Positions 15,270 through 24,169 of a stretch of 64,000 nucleotides of DNA are shown in pieces. Position 1 is the stretch's first letter, and the number at the start of each line of letters is the position of its first letter. Below the pieces are notes generated by a model. The model worked only from the letters and a program-made list of their open reading frames with translations. It had not been told where the DNA came from and made no database searches. The stretch comes from DATFQI01 sp963831105. Lineage in GTDB: Bacteria; Actinomycetota; Thermoleophilia; Solirubrobacterales; Solirubrobacteraceae. The stretch covers positions 310,001-374,000 of the forward strand of contig CAWHOS010000007.1 of NCBI GenBank assembly GCA_963831105.1. Direction: 5' to 3'. The translations under genes were made by a program, and so were the position numbers.

Positions 15270-15743
15270 ATGCCTCGAAACGACCCCACGGACACCGGCG
15301 GCCTCTTCATCGGCCGCCGCCCAGGCACCGCCCCGCTGCGCTACAAGACCGACCCCGAGCGGGCGGGGGAGCGCCGGCGGCGCACCGACGCGCTGCTCGC
15401 CGCCGCCGTGCTGGTGCTGGAGTCGATCGTGTGCCTGACACTGTGGGGCCCGCAGCCGGTCGCGTGGCTGTGGGTCGGATCGCAGGTCGACTACCACGCC
15501 GGGTCGATCACGCTGGCGCTGGCGGTCACCTTCTTCGGGATGATCGCCACGCTGATGATCACGCTCGGGATCGCGACGCGGCTCGACCGGCTGTGGCGGA
15601 TCCTGCGCCGCGCCGCCGGCCACGAGCAGCAGGAGGGCATCCTGCCGCGGATCTTCGCCGTCACGGCGATCGTGGCGCTCGTGCTGTTCACGCTCTGGTT
15701 CTTGATCATCGAGGGCCCGGCGCCGATGCTGGCGCCCCGCTGA
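15270..15743 (+). CDS. Two-to-three-helix membrane protein
   Basis: 157 residues. A polar N terminus with GGLFIGRRPGTAPLRYK, then hydrophobic segments LLAAAVLVLESIVCLTLWG, ITLALAVTFFGMIATLMITL and FAVTAIVALVLFTLWFLII. Function unknown. The ATG at 15270 is preferred to the in-frame ATG at 15228 because a -10 TATCCT (15252-15257) lies between them. It is followed 12 bp later by an aminotransferase gene, which may be co-transcribed. Confidence 0.65.
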   Translation: MPRNDPTDTGGLFIGRRPGTAPLRYKTDPERAGERRRRTDALLAAAVLVLESIVCLTLWGPQPVAWLWVGSQVDYHAGSITLALAVTFFGMIATLMITLGIATRLDRLWRILRRAAGHEQQEGILPRIFAVTAIVALVLFTLWFLIIEGPAPMLAPR

Positions 15744-15755
15744 GCGACGCCCTCG

Positions 15756-16886
15756 ATGCGGCGGTTCCTTGGCTACTACCGCCAGTTCGAGGAGCTCTCG
15801 CCCGAGGAGGTCTCGCGCGAGCTCAAGCAGCGGCGCGACGACGAGAAGGCGCAGGCGCTGACCGAGACGCCGTCGCTGGACCTCAGCTCGCCGGCCTGGC
15901 ACGAGCCGCCGCACGCCGAGATCGTCAACGCCGCGACGTTCGCGCTGCGCCGCGCGGTCAACGCGTACCCGGACGCCAGCACGGCGCTGGAGGCGCTCGC
16001 CGCGCGCCACGGCGTCGCCCCTGAGCGCGTGGTGGCCGGCCACGGCGCCGGCGAGCTGCTGCGCGCCGCGCTGCAGGCGCTGCTGGCCGGCTCGGGCTCG
16101 GGTGGGGAGGTGGCCATGGCCTGGCCGGGCTGGGGCCCGCTGCCGCGGCTGGTGCACGAGGCCGGCGGGCGCCCGGTGCCCGTCCCGCTGGGCCGCGACG
16201 GGGCCGCCGACGTGGACGCGCTCGCCGCCGCGGCGGGACCGGCCACGCGGGCCGTCGCGCTCTGCTCGCCCAACGACCCGACGGGCGGGACGATCGACGC
16301 CGGCGCCCTGCGGCGGCTGGCGGGCGCGCTCCCCGCGGGCGCGTGGATCCTGCTCGACGCCGCGCTCGCGGACTTCGAGGAACCGGAGGCCGACCTCGCG
16401 GGCCTGACCGGCGAGCTGGAGCGGCTGCTCGTGTTCCGCTCGTTCTCCAAGGCGCACGCGATGGCCGGGTTCCGGGCGGGCTACGCCGTCGGCCCCGGCG
16501 GCGCGGGCGAGCTGCTCGGCCGCCTCGCCCCGGCGCAGGGCATCTCGGCGCCGGCGGCGGCGGGGATGGCCTGGGCGGCCGTCAACGGCGAGCGCTACCT
16601 GCCGCGCCGCCGCGAGCTCGCCGCGGCCGAGCGCGAGCACCTGGCCGCCGTGCTCACCGGGAGCGACTTCGCCTTCCCGGCCGGCACCGGCCCGCTGCTG
16701 TGGCTGTCGAGCGCCTCACTGCCCGGCAGGGACGTCGCCGCCGGCCTGGCGACCAAGCGGATCTTCGTCGCGCCCGGCACCGCCTGGGGCGACGACCGCC
16801 ACGTCCGCATCGCCCTGCGCGGCCCCGGGGCGACCGACCGGCTCGCCGCCGCGCTGAAGGACCTGCAAGTCAACGGCGCTGGGTAG
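15756..16886 (+). CDS. PLP-dependent aminotransferase class I/II (HisC/Cobc-like)
   Basis: 376 residues. Recognisable features are VAGHGAGELLRAAL, the CSPNDPTGG motif, the PLP lysine in FRSFSKAHAMAGFRAGYA, and a C-terminal Arg in DRHVRIALRG. This is the histidinol-phosphate aminotransferase-like subfamily, but no his or cob genes are nearby, so the substrate is open. An extra 35-residue N-terminal segment (RRFLGYYRQFEELSPEEVSR) precedes the core. The last six codons and the TAG stop lie within the left end of the 16869-17107 repeat element, so the natural C terminus may have been replaced. Confidence 0.75.
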   Translation: MRRFLGYYRQFEELSPEEVSRELKQRRDDEKAQALTETPSLDLSSPAWHEPPHAEIVNAATFALRRAVNAYPDASTALEALAARHGVAPERVVAGHGAGELLRAALQALLAGSGSGGEVAMAWPGWGPLPRLVHEAGGRPVPVPLGRDGAADVDALAAAAGPATRAVALCSPNDPTGGTIDAGALRRLAGALPAGAWILLDAALADFEEPEADLAGLTGELERLLVFRSFSKAHAMAGFRAGYAVGPGGAGELLGRLAPAQGISAPAAAGMAWAAVNGERYLPRRRELAAAEREHLAAVLTGSDFAFPAGTGPLLWLSSASLPGRDVAAGLATKRIFVAPGTAWGDDRHVRIALRGPGATDRLAAALKDLQVNGAG

Positions 16887-17107
16887 GGAGGGTGAGTGGC
16901 CGGCCGCGCCGGTCGGCCACGCGGCGGCACCGCAACGCGGGGTTGCTGGGTTCCCGCCAGCGGGCGTGTTCGACCCAGCATTCCACGCCGCGAAACCCTG
17001 GGACGATGACGCGCGCCCAGGGGGCCTGAACGGACCCGCGTTGCGGGGGCGGCCAACGGCGGCGCGACCGCGAACCGCTCACTCACTCCCCCACCCAGAG
17101 CCGTTGA
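16869..17107. repeat. MITE-like inverted-repeat element (about 0.24 kb)
   Basis: The ends are imperfect terminal inverted repeats of about 33 bp. The left begins GTCAACGGCGCTGGGTAGGG, and the reverse complement of the right begins GTCAACGGCTCTGGGTGGGG. Inside is a perfect 12-bp pair, CCGCAACGCGGG (16930-16941) with CCCGCGTTGCGG (17035-17046), then smaller nested hairpins TGCTGGGT/ACCCAGCA (16944-16951, 16973-16980) and CCCTGGG/CCCAGGG. It sits between convergent genes and encodes nothing obvious. The first 26 bp recur exactly at 53991-54016 in inverse orientation. No clear target duplication was seen. Confidence 0.6.
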
Positions 17108-17136
17108 CGTCCGCCGGGGCAACGCCTCCGGCCGAC

Positions 17137-18609
17137 CTAGCGCTTGACGCGGAACGCGCCCCGCATGAACGGGTGCACGCGGCAGAAGTACGTGTAGGTC
17201 CCGGGCCGGATCGACTTCGGCGTGCGCCACGTGATCCGCTGGGCCGCCGGCGTGCGGCCCTCGGGGCCGAGGCCGAGGTTGCCGGAGTCGAACCGGACGG
17301 GCCCGTTGGCCAGCGGGTATGCGATGCCGGTCGCGCCGTTACAGGGCGCCTTGCAGCTCGTGATGGTGTGGAAGATGTTGCGCTTGGCGTCGCGGTTGAG
17401 GAACCGCAGCGTCTGGCCGGGCCGGACCGTCGGCGGGCGGCCCTTGCGGCCGGTGATGCCGAGGTCGCCGCGGCCGTAGACGAAGCCCCGGATCGGCACC
17501 GTGCGGGAGGGCGGCGGCGGGGCGGAGAGCAGGCGCCGGGCGTCGGGCAGGCCGCCGAAGGCGCCGCCGTGGTTGCGGTTCTCGGGCAGGTGGCCGTGGG
17601 TGACCTTGCCGGGCACGTCGACGTTCGTCGCGAACGGGTCGGGACCGGTCCCGCCCGGGTTGAAGGCGGTGATCATGATCCCCATCGACTCGTACCACGA
17701 GGAGCGCTTGGTGTCGTAGGTCGCCGACACCGACAGCACGTCGCCCCGCCTGACGCCGACGCGCCACTCGGCGGGGGTCGCGGTCATCGCCACGTCCCAC
17801 GACACCGCGCCCGCGGGCTCGAAGTACTCCGCCTTGGAGCGGAACAGCCGCACCGTCTTCCCGTCGCGCGTGAGCGTGAGGTCGGTCCACAGCCCGCCCG
17901 GGTGCAGGTGGCCGGCCGTGCCGACGAGCACGCCGTCCTCCTCGATCGTCAGCTCGTGCTGGCGAGAGCTCGAAGCCCCCGGGGACTCCTGCGGGTAGGT
18001 GAAGCGGCGGTCGCGGCCGCCCGCGCCCTTGTGGACGTCGAAGACGGGGTAGATCTTCCCGGCCTCGACGTCGCTCCACAGCGTGTGGAGGTCCCGGACG
18101 CCCGCGGCGGCCGGCGTCCCCGCCGGGATGAAGTCGACGTCGTAGGTGATGTACACCTCGGTCGGCGTCGGCGTCAGGTTGTGGATCATGTGGTTCATGA
18201 TCCAGTTGTCCTGCGGCTTGTAGACCCAGCCGTAGCCGTCCGGCGCGTTGAAGATCGTCTTCTCCTCGCCCGCCGCGAACAGCGGCCTGAAGTTCGAGAC
18301 CCAGACGGCGTGGTGGAGGTGGATGACGTCCACGCGCGGGACCGTCCCGTCCTTGTACGTGAGGTCGGGCTTGAAGCGCGTGATGTGCCCGGGGACGTCC
18401 GGCTTGAGCTCGTTGCCCTCGAACTCGATCGTGTTCTGCCCCGGCGCGATCTTGACCGGCCCGAACTTGTAGTGGATGCGCTGCACGCCGGGCTTGGGGC
18501 CCGGCTCGACGGTCGTCTGCGCCGTCGCGCCGACGGTCGAGGCGGACGCTGCGGGCACGGCGGAGAGGAGCGCTGCCATGGTGAGCAGCGGCACGATCAG
18601 TCGGGGCAC
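17137..18609 (-). CDS. Secreted multidomain copper protein with C-terminal cupredoxin
   Basis: 490 residues with a signal peptide (to AASAS, about 24). The C-terminal 100 residues form a plastocyanin-like domain: His in NIFHTITSC and the Cys-His-Met ligands in TYFCRVHPFM. The N-terminal 350 residues contain HLHHAVW (97-100), NHMIHNLTP, AGHLHPGG and MGIMITAF. This order resembles the two-copper sites of peptidylglycine hydroxylating monooxygenase-like proteins, though that is inference. The GTG at 18609 has leaderless TAGAGT 7 nt upstream, overlapping the stop of the previous gene. Confidence 0.7.
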   Translation of the reverse strand: MPRLIVPLLTMAALLSAVPAASASTVGATAQTTVEPGPKPGVQRIHYKFGPVKIAPGQNTIEFEGNELKPDVPGHITRFKPDLTYKDGTVPRVDVIHLHHAVWVSNFRPLFAAGEEKTIFNAPDGYGWVYKPQDNWIMNHMIHNLTPTPTEVYITYDVDFIPAGTPAAAGVRDLHTLWSDVEAGKIYPVFDVHKGAGGRDRRFTYPQESPGASSSRQHELTIEEDGVLVGTAGHLHPGGLWTDLTLTRDGKTVRLFRSKAEYFEPAGAVSWDVAMTATPAEWRVGVRRGDVLSVSATYDTKRSSWYESMGIMITAFNPGGTGPDPFATNVDVPGKVTHGHLPENRNHGGAFGGLPDARRLLSAPPPPSRTVPIRGFVYGRGDLGITGRKGRPPTVRPGQTLRFLNRDAKRNIFHTITSCKAPCNGATGIAYPLANGPVRFDSGNLGLGPEGRTPAAQRITWRTPKSIRPGTYTYFCRVHPFMRGAFRVKR

Positions 18610-18616
18610 GCCGTGC

Positions 18617-18622
18617 ACTCTA
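18617..18622 (-). promoter_or_regulatory. Leaderless -10 built on a stop codon
   Basis: TAGAGT, then 7 nt, then the GTG of the copper protein. Its TAG is the terminator codon of the B3/B4 gene at 18620-18622. Confidence 0.6.
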
Positions 18623-19240
18623 GTCGGAGGCGACGGTGTCCCATACCGTCCAGAGCGCTTCCTCGACGTGTATCGGAGGCACGCCGGGCACCGCAACGGT
18701 GAACAGGACCATCTCGCGGGTGCGCTCCGTGACGCCGGCGTCCGGCGAGACGGCGCCGAAGACGACGGCCAGCGGCCGGTCCGCGCCGGCCACCACGAGC
18801 CGCCCGGCCGGGACCCCCTCCCCCGCCTGCGCGGCGCGCAGCCGCAGGGCGCCGTCGACCGCCGCGGCGTCGAGCGCCCAGACCGGCACGCCCGTCTCCA
18901 TCACCGCGATCGTGATCGCGTCGTCGAGCAGGTTGCGGCTGCGGAAGCCGCCGTGCCGCATGCGCTCGAGCGCGAGCGCCTCGACCGGCACGCGGTGCTC
19001 GTCGGGCTCGAGCCCGATGTGGCGGAAGAAGATCCGGTAGGCCTGCGGGATCGGCTGCCGGCGCAGCGCGATCGCCTGCGGGCCGCGGAAGCGGTCCGAC
19101 AGCAGCCGCAGCCGCTCGCGCAGCTCGGGCGGGCTCGGACCCGGCAGGAAGCCGAACGTCATCGACGCGATACGCAGGCCGGGCCACTCGCGCGCGAGCT
19201 CGGGCGCGACCTCGCCCTCGACGAGCGGCGGCTCGCTCAC
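18620..19240 (-). CDS. B3/B4 (tRNA-synthetase editing-like) domain protein
   Basis: 206 residues matching stand-alone B3/B4 domains related to the phenylalanyl-tRNA synthetase editing module: LRLLSDRFRG, IPQAYRIFFRHIGLEPDE, NLLDDAITIAVMETGVPVW. Stand-alone members may hydrolyse mischarged tRNA or act on small molecules, but function is unproven. The GTG start overlaps the TGA of the thiol protein (GTGA, 19237-19240), so it is the last gene of the mce operon. Confidence 0.75.
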   Translation of the reverse strand: MSEPPLVEGEVAPELAREWPGLRIASMTFGFLPGPSPPELRERLRLLSDRFRGPQAIALRRQPIPQAYRIFFRHIGLEPDEHRVPVEALALERMRHGGFRSRNLLDDAITIAVMETGVPVWALDAAAVDGALRLRAAQAGEGVPAGRLVVAGADRPLAVVFGAVSPDAGVTERTREMVLFTVAVPGVPPIHVEEALWTVWDTVASD

Positions 19241-19953
19241 TGGCCTCTCCTCAGCTTCTCGAGCCTGGAGCGCAGCTCGACGCCGTCGATCATCGTCAGC
19301 GACGTCCCCTCGACCTTCCCGCCCTCGTAGGCGAACGTGACGGTCGGGCAGACCGCGACCGCGTAGGCGTTGGCGACGCCGCCGTCGCGGTCCCAGCCGA
19401 CGGGCAGCGACCAGCCGCGCCGGCGGATCGTGCGCCGCAGCTCGTCGCGGTCGCCGCGGATCGCGACGGCGGCGAACGAGACGTCGGGGTAGTCGGCGCG
19501 CAGGCCGTCGAGCACGTCGACCTGCCGGTCGCACGCCTCCGAGCGGGCGGCGACGAACGCGATCACGACCGGCCCGCGCTCGGCGAGCTGGCAGGAGTTG
19601 AGGATGTCGGGCCCGCGCACCTCGCAGGCGGGGCGGTCGCCCTGCCGGCCCTGCTTTGGCTCGGTGGCGAGGTTGGCGTCGCCGTCGAGCGAGGAGAGGG
19701 CGAGCGGCGCGGCGAACGGCGGCAGCGGATCGCCGGGGTCGAGTCCGCGCGAGCCGGGCGCGTCGGTGCGGATGGTGTTGAGCGTGATGTAGGCGATCGC
19801 GAGCACGACGGCGACCCCGACGATCCAGGTGACGGTCGAGCGGCGCGGCGGCGGTGCCGGCGGGGGCGGCTCAGGATGGGGGCGGGCGGGGACCCCATCC
19901 GGCGCAGGGTCCTCCCCGCGGTCGCGGACGCCGAACGGGCCGGGCTCGTTCAC
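19237..19953 (-). CDS. Membrane-anchored thioredoxin/AhpC-like protein with a single active-site Cys
   Basis: 238 residues: Pro/Arg-rich cytoplasmic N terminus, one membrane anchor (TWIVGVAVVLAIAYITL, about 40-57), then an extracytoplasmic thioredoxin-fold domain. The redox site reads AFVAARSEACDRQVDVL, with one Cys where CxxC is expected, and the cis-Pro is in AVCPTVTF with another Cys. It therefore resembles peroxiredoxin/TlpA hybrids. CEVRGPDILNSC adds two more extracytoplasmic cysteines. The GTG overlaps the stop of the MMPL gene and the stop overlaps the next start, so it is coupled to the mce-MMPL operon. Confidence 0.75.
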   Translation of the reverse strand: MNEPGPFGVRDRGEDPAPDGVPARPHPEPPPPAPPPRRSTVTWIVGVAVVLAIAYITLNTIRTDAPGSRGLDPGDPLPPFAAPLALSSLDGDANLATEPKQGRQGDRPACEVRGPDILNSCQLAERGPVVIAFVAARSEACDRQVDVLDGLRADYPDVSFAAVAIRGDRDELRRTIRRRGWSLPVGWDRDGGVANAYAVAVCPTVTFAYEGGKVEGTSLTMIDGVELRSRLEKLRRGQ

Positions 19954-22587
19954 GCCGGGACGGCCGGGGCGGGCGAGGCCGGGTCGTCTGAGGGCGATCC
20001 AGCACCGCCCGCCCCTGCGGGCGCCCTGCTCGCGGCGCGCCGCTCCGCGAGCATCAGCACGGCGGGCAGGACGGCGAGCACGCCGAGCAGCGACACCGTG
20101 AGGTCGACCACGGTCACGATGCCGAAGTCGCGCAGCATGGCGACGTCGGAGAAGGCCAGCACCGCGAAGCCGGCGATCGCGGTCGCGCCCGACGCGAGCA
20201 CGGCGGCGCCGGTCGACGCGTAGGTGGCCCGCAGCGCGTCGGCCGGCTCCAGCCCCGCGGCGCGCTCCTCGCGGTAGCGCGCCGTCAGCAGCACCGAGAA
20301 CTCGGTCGAGATCGCGATCACGAGCGCGCTCAGCGTCGCCGACATCGGGTTGAGCGGGATCCGGATCGCGAACAGCACGAGCGCCGACCAGCCCGTCGCC
20401 AGGGCTATCGGCACGAGCGGGACGAGCGCGCGCTCCCAGCGCCGGTAGACGGCCAGCAGCGCGAGCGCGACGGCCAGCAGGCCGGCCAGCAGCGTCCCGA
20501 GCCGGCGCAGCGGGTCCGACAGCGTGTCGTTGGCGCCGGCCACCAGCACGGGCAGGCCGCCCAGCTCGGCGCTCACGCCGGGGGGCGGCTTCAGCCGCTC
20601 GCGCATGTCCTCGAAGATCTCCTGCTGGCGGTCGAGCGGCATCAACCGCACGCCGAAGGCGAGGTTGGCGGTCTTGCGGTCGGCCGTGATGACCGACTGG
20701 GAGAAGTACGGCGGCACGGCGTCCAGCAGCGAGCGCACCTGCTCGCGGGTCGCCGCGGACTGCTCGTCGCGGAACAGGTCGGTCAGCGACAGCGCCGGGC
20801 ACAGCTCGGCCTTGCCGCAGCCGTTGCCCGCCGAGTAGCCGTACTTCTCCAGCAGCCCCGCCTGGTAGTCGCGCATCCACCGCACGACCTCCGGGTCCGT
20901 GAGGTCCTTGCCCTCGACGATCACGTCGACCTCGCCGGCGACGCCGGTCGTGCGCTGCAGCGTCTGGATGTCGCGCACCGCGGTCAGGTCCTGCGGCACC
21001 AGCCGCTCGACGTCGGAGACGACCTCGGTCTGGGAGTCCAGCGCCCAGCCGCACGCCGCCAGCGCCAGGCCGATCGCGAGCACCCGCCCCGGCCGCCGCA
21101 GCGCCCCGCGCAGCACCGCCGCGCCCACCGCACCGACCCGGGCCGCCGGGCGCGCCAGGGCGTCGCGCGCCGCGTCGGCGAGCTCCCCGGCCCCGCGCAG
21201 CGAGCTCGCGAGCGGCCCGTCGCGCCTCGTCCGCAGCGACAGGGCGAGTGCCGCCGTCCCGGCGGAGAACGCGAGCAGCAGCGCGAACACGATGCCGGCC
21301 ACCAGCAGCGCCCCGAAGCCGCGCACCATCGGGACCGGCGAGAGCTGGAGCACGAGGAAGCCGACCGCCGTGGCGAGCGCCGCCGTCGCGATCGTCGGCC
21401 CCGACAGGCGCGCCGCTTGCTCGGCGTCCCCGCCCTCCTCCTCCACGCGCGCCTGGAACTGGATCGCGTAGTCCACCCCGAGCCCGAGCAGCACCGGCAG
21501 CACGGCGATCGAGGCCATCGTCAGCGGCGCGCCGAGCAGCGCCATCGCGCCGAACGTGATCGCCACGGCGGCCATCGCGACGAGCAGCGGCACGATCCGC
21601 AGGCGGCTGCGGAAGACCAGCGCGAGCACGACCGCCATCACGATCAGCGCCACGACCAGCAGCCGCAGCACCGAGCCCGCGAGCGCGTCCGCGAGGTCAT
21701 CGAGCACGACGGGCGCGCCCGTCACGGTGTAGGAGGCCTTGTCGAGCCGCCACTCCGGCATCGCCACGGCGGCGCGGATCTGCTTGATCGCGTCGCGCCG
21801 CTGGGCGTCGGTGAGCGTCTCCTTCAGGCGCACCTGGATCACCGACGAGCTGCGGTTGGGGAACAGGTAGGCGAAGCGCGCCTTCGGCGTCCCGGCGCCG
21901 CGGCTGGGGTCGAACACGAGCGCGGACACGAAGTTCGGGTCGTTGAGCTGCGGCGCCCCGGTCAGGCCCAGCCCGTACTTGAGGTTGATCTGCAGCAGCT
22001 GCTTGAGCAGCTCGGCGTAGACGACCTGCTCGGCCGCCTTGGCCGCCTTGTCCTGCGCGGCCTTCGAGCGTCCCTGCCCGCGGGCGACGCGGCGCGCCGC
22101 GCGGCCGGCGCGCTGGGCCGCGCTGCGCCGTCTGCTGCGAGCGCAGCGAGAGCTGCTGCTGGATCTCCCCGACCGCGGAGTTGACGAACGTGCCCGGCCC
22201 GTAGACCACCTTCACCGGCTTCGTGCGCGCGAGCGCGGCGCACGGCGAGCGCTCCCCGCCCGGCGCCGGCGCGTCGGCCGGCTTGTTGCCGGACAGGCAG
22301 CCCTCCAGGCCGACCAGCGTGTTGAGGTTCTTCGTCAGGACGAGGTTGGACACGTCGCCGCGGACGAGCACGATCACCGACTGCTCGCCGAAGCGCTCGC
22401 GATAGCGCTCCGTCGCCGCGTAGGAGTCGCTGGAGCGGTCCACGAGCGTGTCGGTCGCCGCGCTCGGCTCCAGCGTCAGCGCCAGCGCGGCGCAGACCGC
22501 GGCCAGCGCGGCCACGGCCGCGACGACGCGGCCCGGCCGCCGGGCCGCTGCCCGGACGATCCGCTCGAGTGCGCGAGAGGGCTTCAC
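19950..22587 (-). CDS. MMPL/RND-family lipid exporter (one frameshift)
   Basis: About 878 residues with the RND layout: TM1 (VVAAVAALAAVCAALAL), a first periplasmic domain, six TM helices including VLLGLGVDYAIQFQARVEEE, a second TM1-like segment (VLAIGLALAACGWALDS) and a second six-helix block with ISTEFSVLLTARYREE. MMPL/HpnN proteins move hydrophobic lipids. A single-base break near 22130 separates the first 150 residues from the rest; both sides are well conserved. The GTG at 22587 lies 10 bp after the last mce gene. Confidence 0.82.
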
Positions 22588-22597
22588 GATCGCGGGG

Positions 22598-24169
22598 CTA
22601 CCGCCCCGTGCCGGCCTTCACGTGCGGGTACTGCGTGGTCTCACCACCGTAGGTATAGGGCGCCTGCTTCTTGCACGGCGGCGCCGGGACCGTTCCGGCG
22701 GGCGCGTTGGCGAACGCGAACTTGTTGATCCGGTCCAGCAGCTCGTCGGGTACCAGCGCCTCGAGCGCTTCGGTGGTCGGCGGCGGCGTCGGCACCGGCA
22801 CGGGGAGGCCGGGCAGCGGCGGGGTGGGCACCGTCGGCACAAGGGAGCTCGCGTCGTTGGTGATGCCGGGCACGGCGCGGCCGCAGTGGCGGTCCTCGTA
22901 GACCTCGAGCCCGCCGCGCAGCCCGTCGAACGCACCGGGCTTCGTGTACGGGTTCGGCCGGTTGGTGCCGATCCGGCGCGGATAGACCGCGAGGTTCTCC
23001 GGGTTGAGCGGGTTCGTCGTGCGCAGGTAGTGCACGCGGGTGGCGGTCGAGCGGGCCTGCGTGGCGGCGGTGACGTTGGCGAAGAAGGCGTTGAGCTCGC
23101 GCTTGTAGATCCCGACGAAGTCCAGGATCGGGACGAGCTGGTTCGCCGCCGGGTCGATCTGCGCCAGCAGCGGGCGCAGGTCCTCCAGCACCTGCTGGGC
23201 CGCCGGGAAGCCCGCCTTGGAGGCGTCGATCAGCGGGTTGAGCTCGATGAAGAGCTTCTTGAGGTCGGGCGCGAGCGCGCCGAGGTCGATCAGCGTCGGG
23301 CTCAGCTCGCGCGCGGCCGGGCGCAGCTGGTCGACGAGCGGATCGGTGTCCGTGGCGAACTCCGCCAGGCGGCGCAGCGTCACGCGCGACTCGTCCTCGA
23401 ACGTCGGCAGGGCGACGAAGGCGTCCTTGAGCGCCTCGTCGCGCGACGCGGTGGTCGCGAACACCTGGTTGGAGTTGCGGATCAGCGAGCGCAGCTGGCC
23501 CTGGCGCTCGGTCAGGGCCTCGAACACCACGCCGGTGTTGGAGATCAGCCGGCTGACCCCGCCCTCCTGGCGGTTGAGGATGTCCACGAGCGTCGCCGTG
23601 TCCTCGGCGAACGGGCCGAGGTTGCCGAGCGCGTCGTTGATGTCCTGCCCGTAGCCGTCGATGCCCTGCGCCTGCGCCTGCATCCACGTCTGCCACGCGC
23701 GCCGCGTCTTGGGGTCGAAGGCGCGCAGGATCTCGTCGAGCTCGACGGTCGGGGAGACCTGCGTCTGCGCCAGCGACCCGTTCTCCGCGACCGGCTCGGC
23801 GTCGGGCGTGCCCGGCGTCAGCTCGACGTAGGTCTCGCCGAGCAGCGTCTTCTGGCGCAGCATCGCCTTCGCGTCGGACTTCACCGGCGCGTAGCGCGAC
23901 TCCAGCTCGATCACGGCGATCGTGCGGCCCGTCTTCGTGTCGGGCTCGATCGTCTTGACCTTGCCGACGGGCACGCCGGAGATGCGGACGTCGGCCTCCT
24001 TGGCGAGCTGGGTCGCCTCGGCGAAGCTGGCCTGGAACCGGTAGCCCTTCGGCTTGAGCGGGATCGAGCCGCCGAAGGCCAGCCACAGGAACAGCAGCAG
24101 GCCGAAGCACGACAGCGCGAAGATCACCATCGCGGCGATGCGCCCGAGTGACGGAGTGCTCTTAACCAC
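22598..24169 (-). CDS. Mce family protein 6 (MlaD domain, last of six)
   Basis: 523 residues, intact. N-terminal membrane anchor (MVIFALSCFGLLLFLWLAF), then the MlaD/Mce domain (YRFQASFAEATQLAKEADVRISGVPVGKV, split as FQASFAEATQLAKEADV and RISGVPVGKV), a long helical coiled region and a Pro-rich C-terminal tail with TPPLPGLPVPVPTPPP. Six different Mce proteins form a hexameric lipid-conducting tube with YrbE permeases. The GTG start overlaps the TAA of the previous mce gene by 8 bp. Confidence 0.88.
   Translation of the reverse strand: MVKSTPSLGRIAAMVIFALSCFGLLLFLWLAFGGSIPLKPKGYRFQASFAEATQLAKEADVRISGVPVGKVKTIEPDTKTGRTIAVIELESRYAPVKSDAKAMLRQKTLLGETYVELTPGTPDAEPVAENGSLAQTQVSPTVELDEILRAFDPKTRRAWQTWMQAQAQGIDGYGQDINDALGNLGPFAEDTATLVDILNRQEGGVSRLISNTGVVFEALTERQGQLRSLIRNSNQVFATTASRDEALKDAFVALPTFEDESRVTLRRLAEFATDTDPLVDQLRPAARELSPTLIDLGALAPDLKKLFIELNPLIDASKAGFPAAQQVLEDLRPLLAQIDPAANQLVPILDFVGIYKRELNAFFANVTAATQARSTATRVHYLRTTNPLNPENLAVYPRRIGTNRPNPYTKPGAFDGLRGGLEVYEDRHCGRAVPGITNDASSLVPTVPTPPLPGLPVPVPTPPPTTEALEALVPDELLDRINKFAFANAPAGTVPAPPCKKQAPYTYGGETTQYPHVKAGTGR

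Noticed and set aside
16944..16980. tRNA-like arm with GTTCGA
   Set aside because: The sequence belongs to a nested hairpin of the repeat element; no acceptor, anticodon or CCA-side pairing fits.
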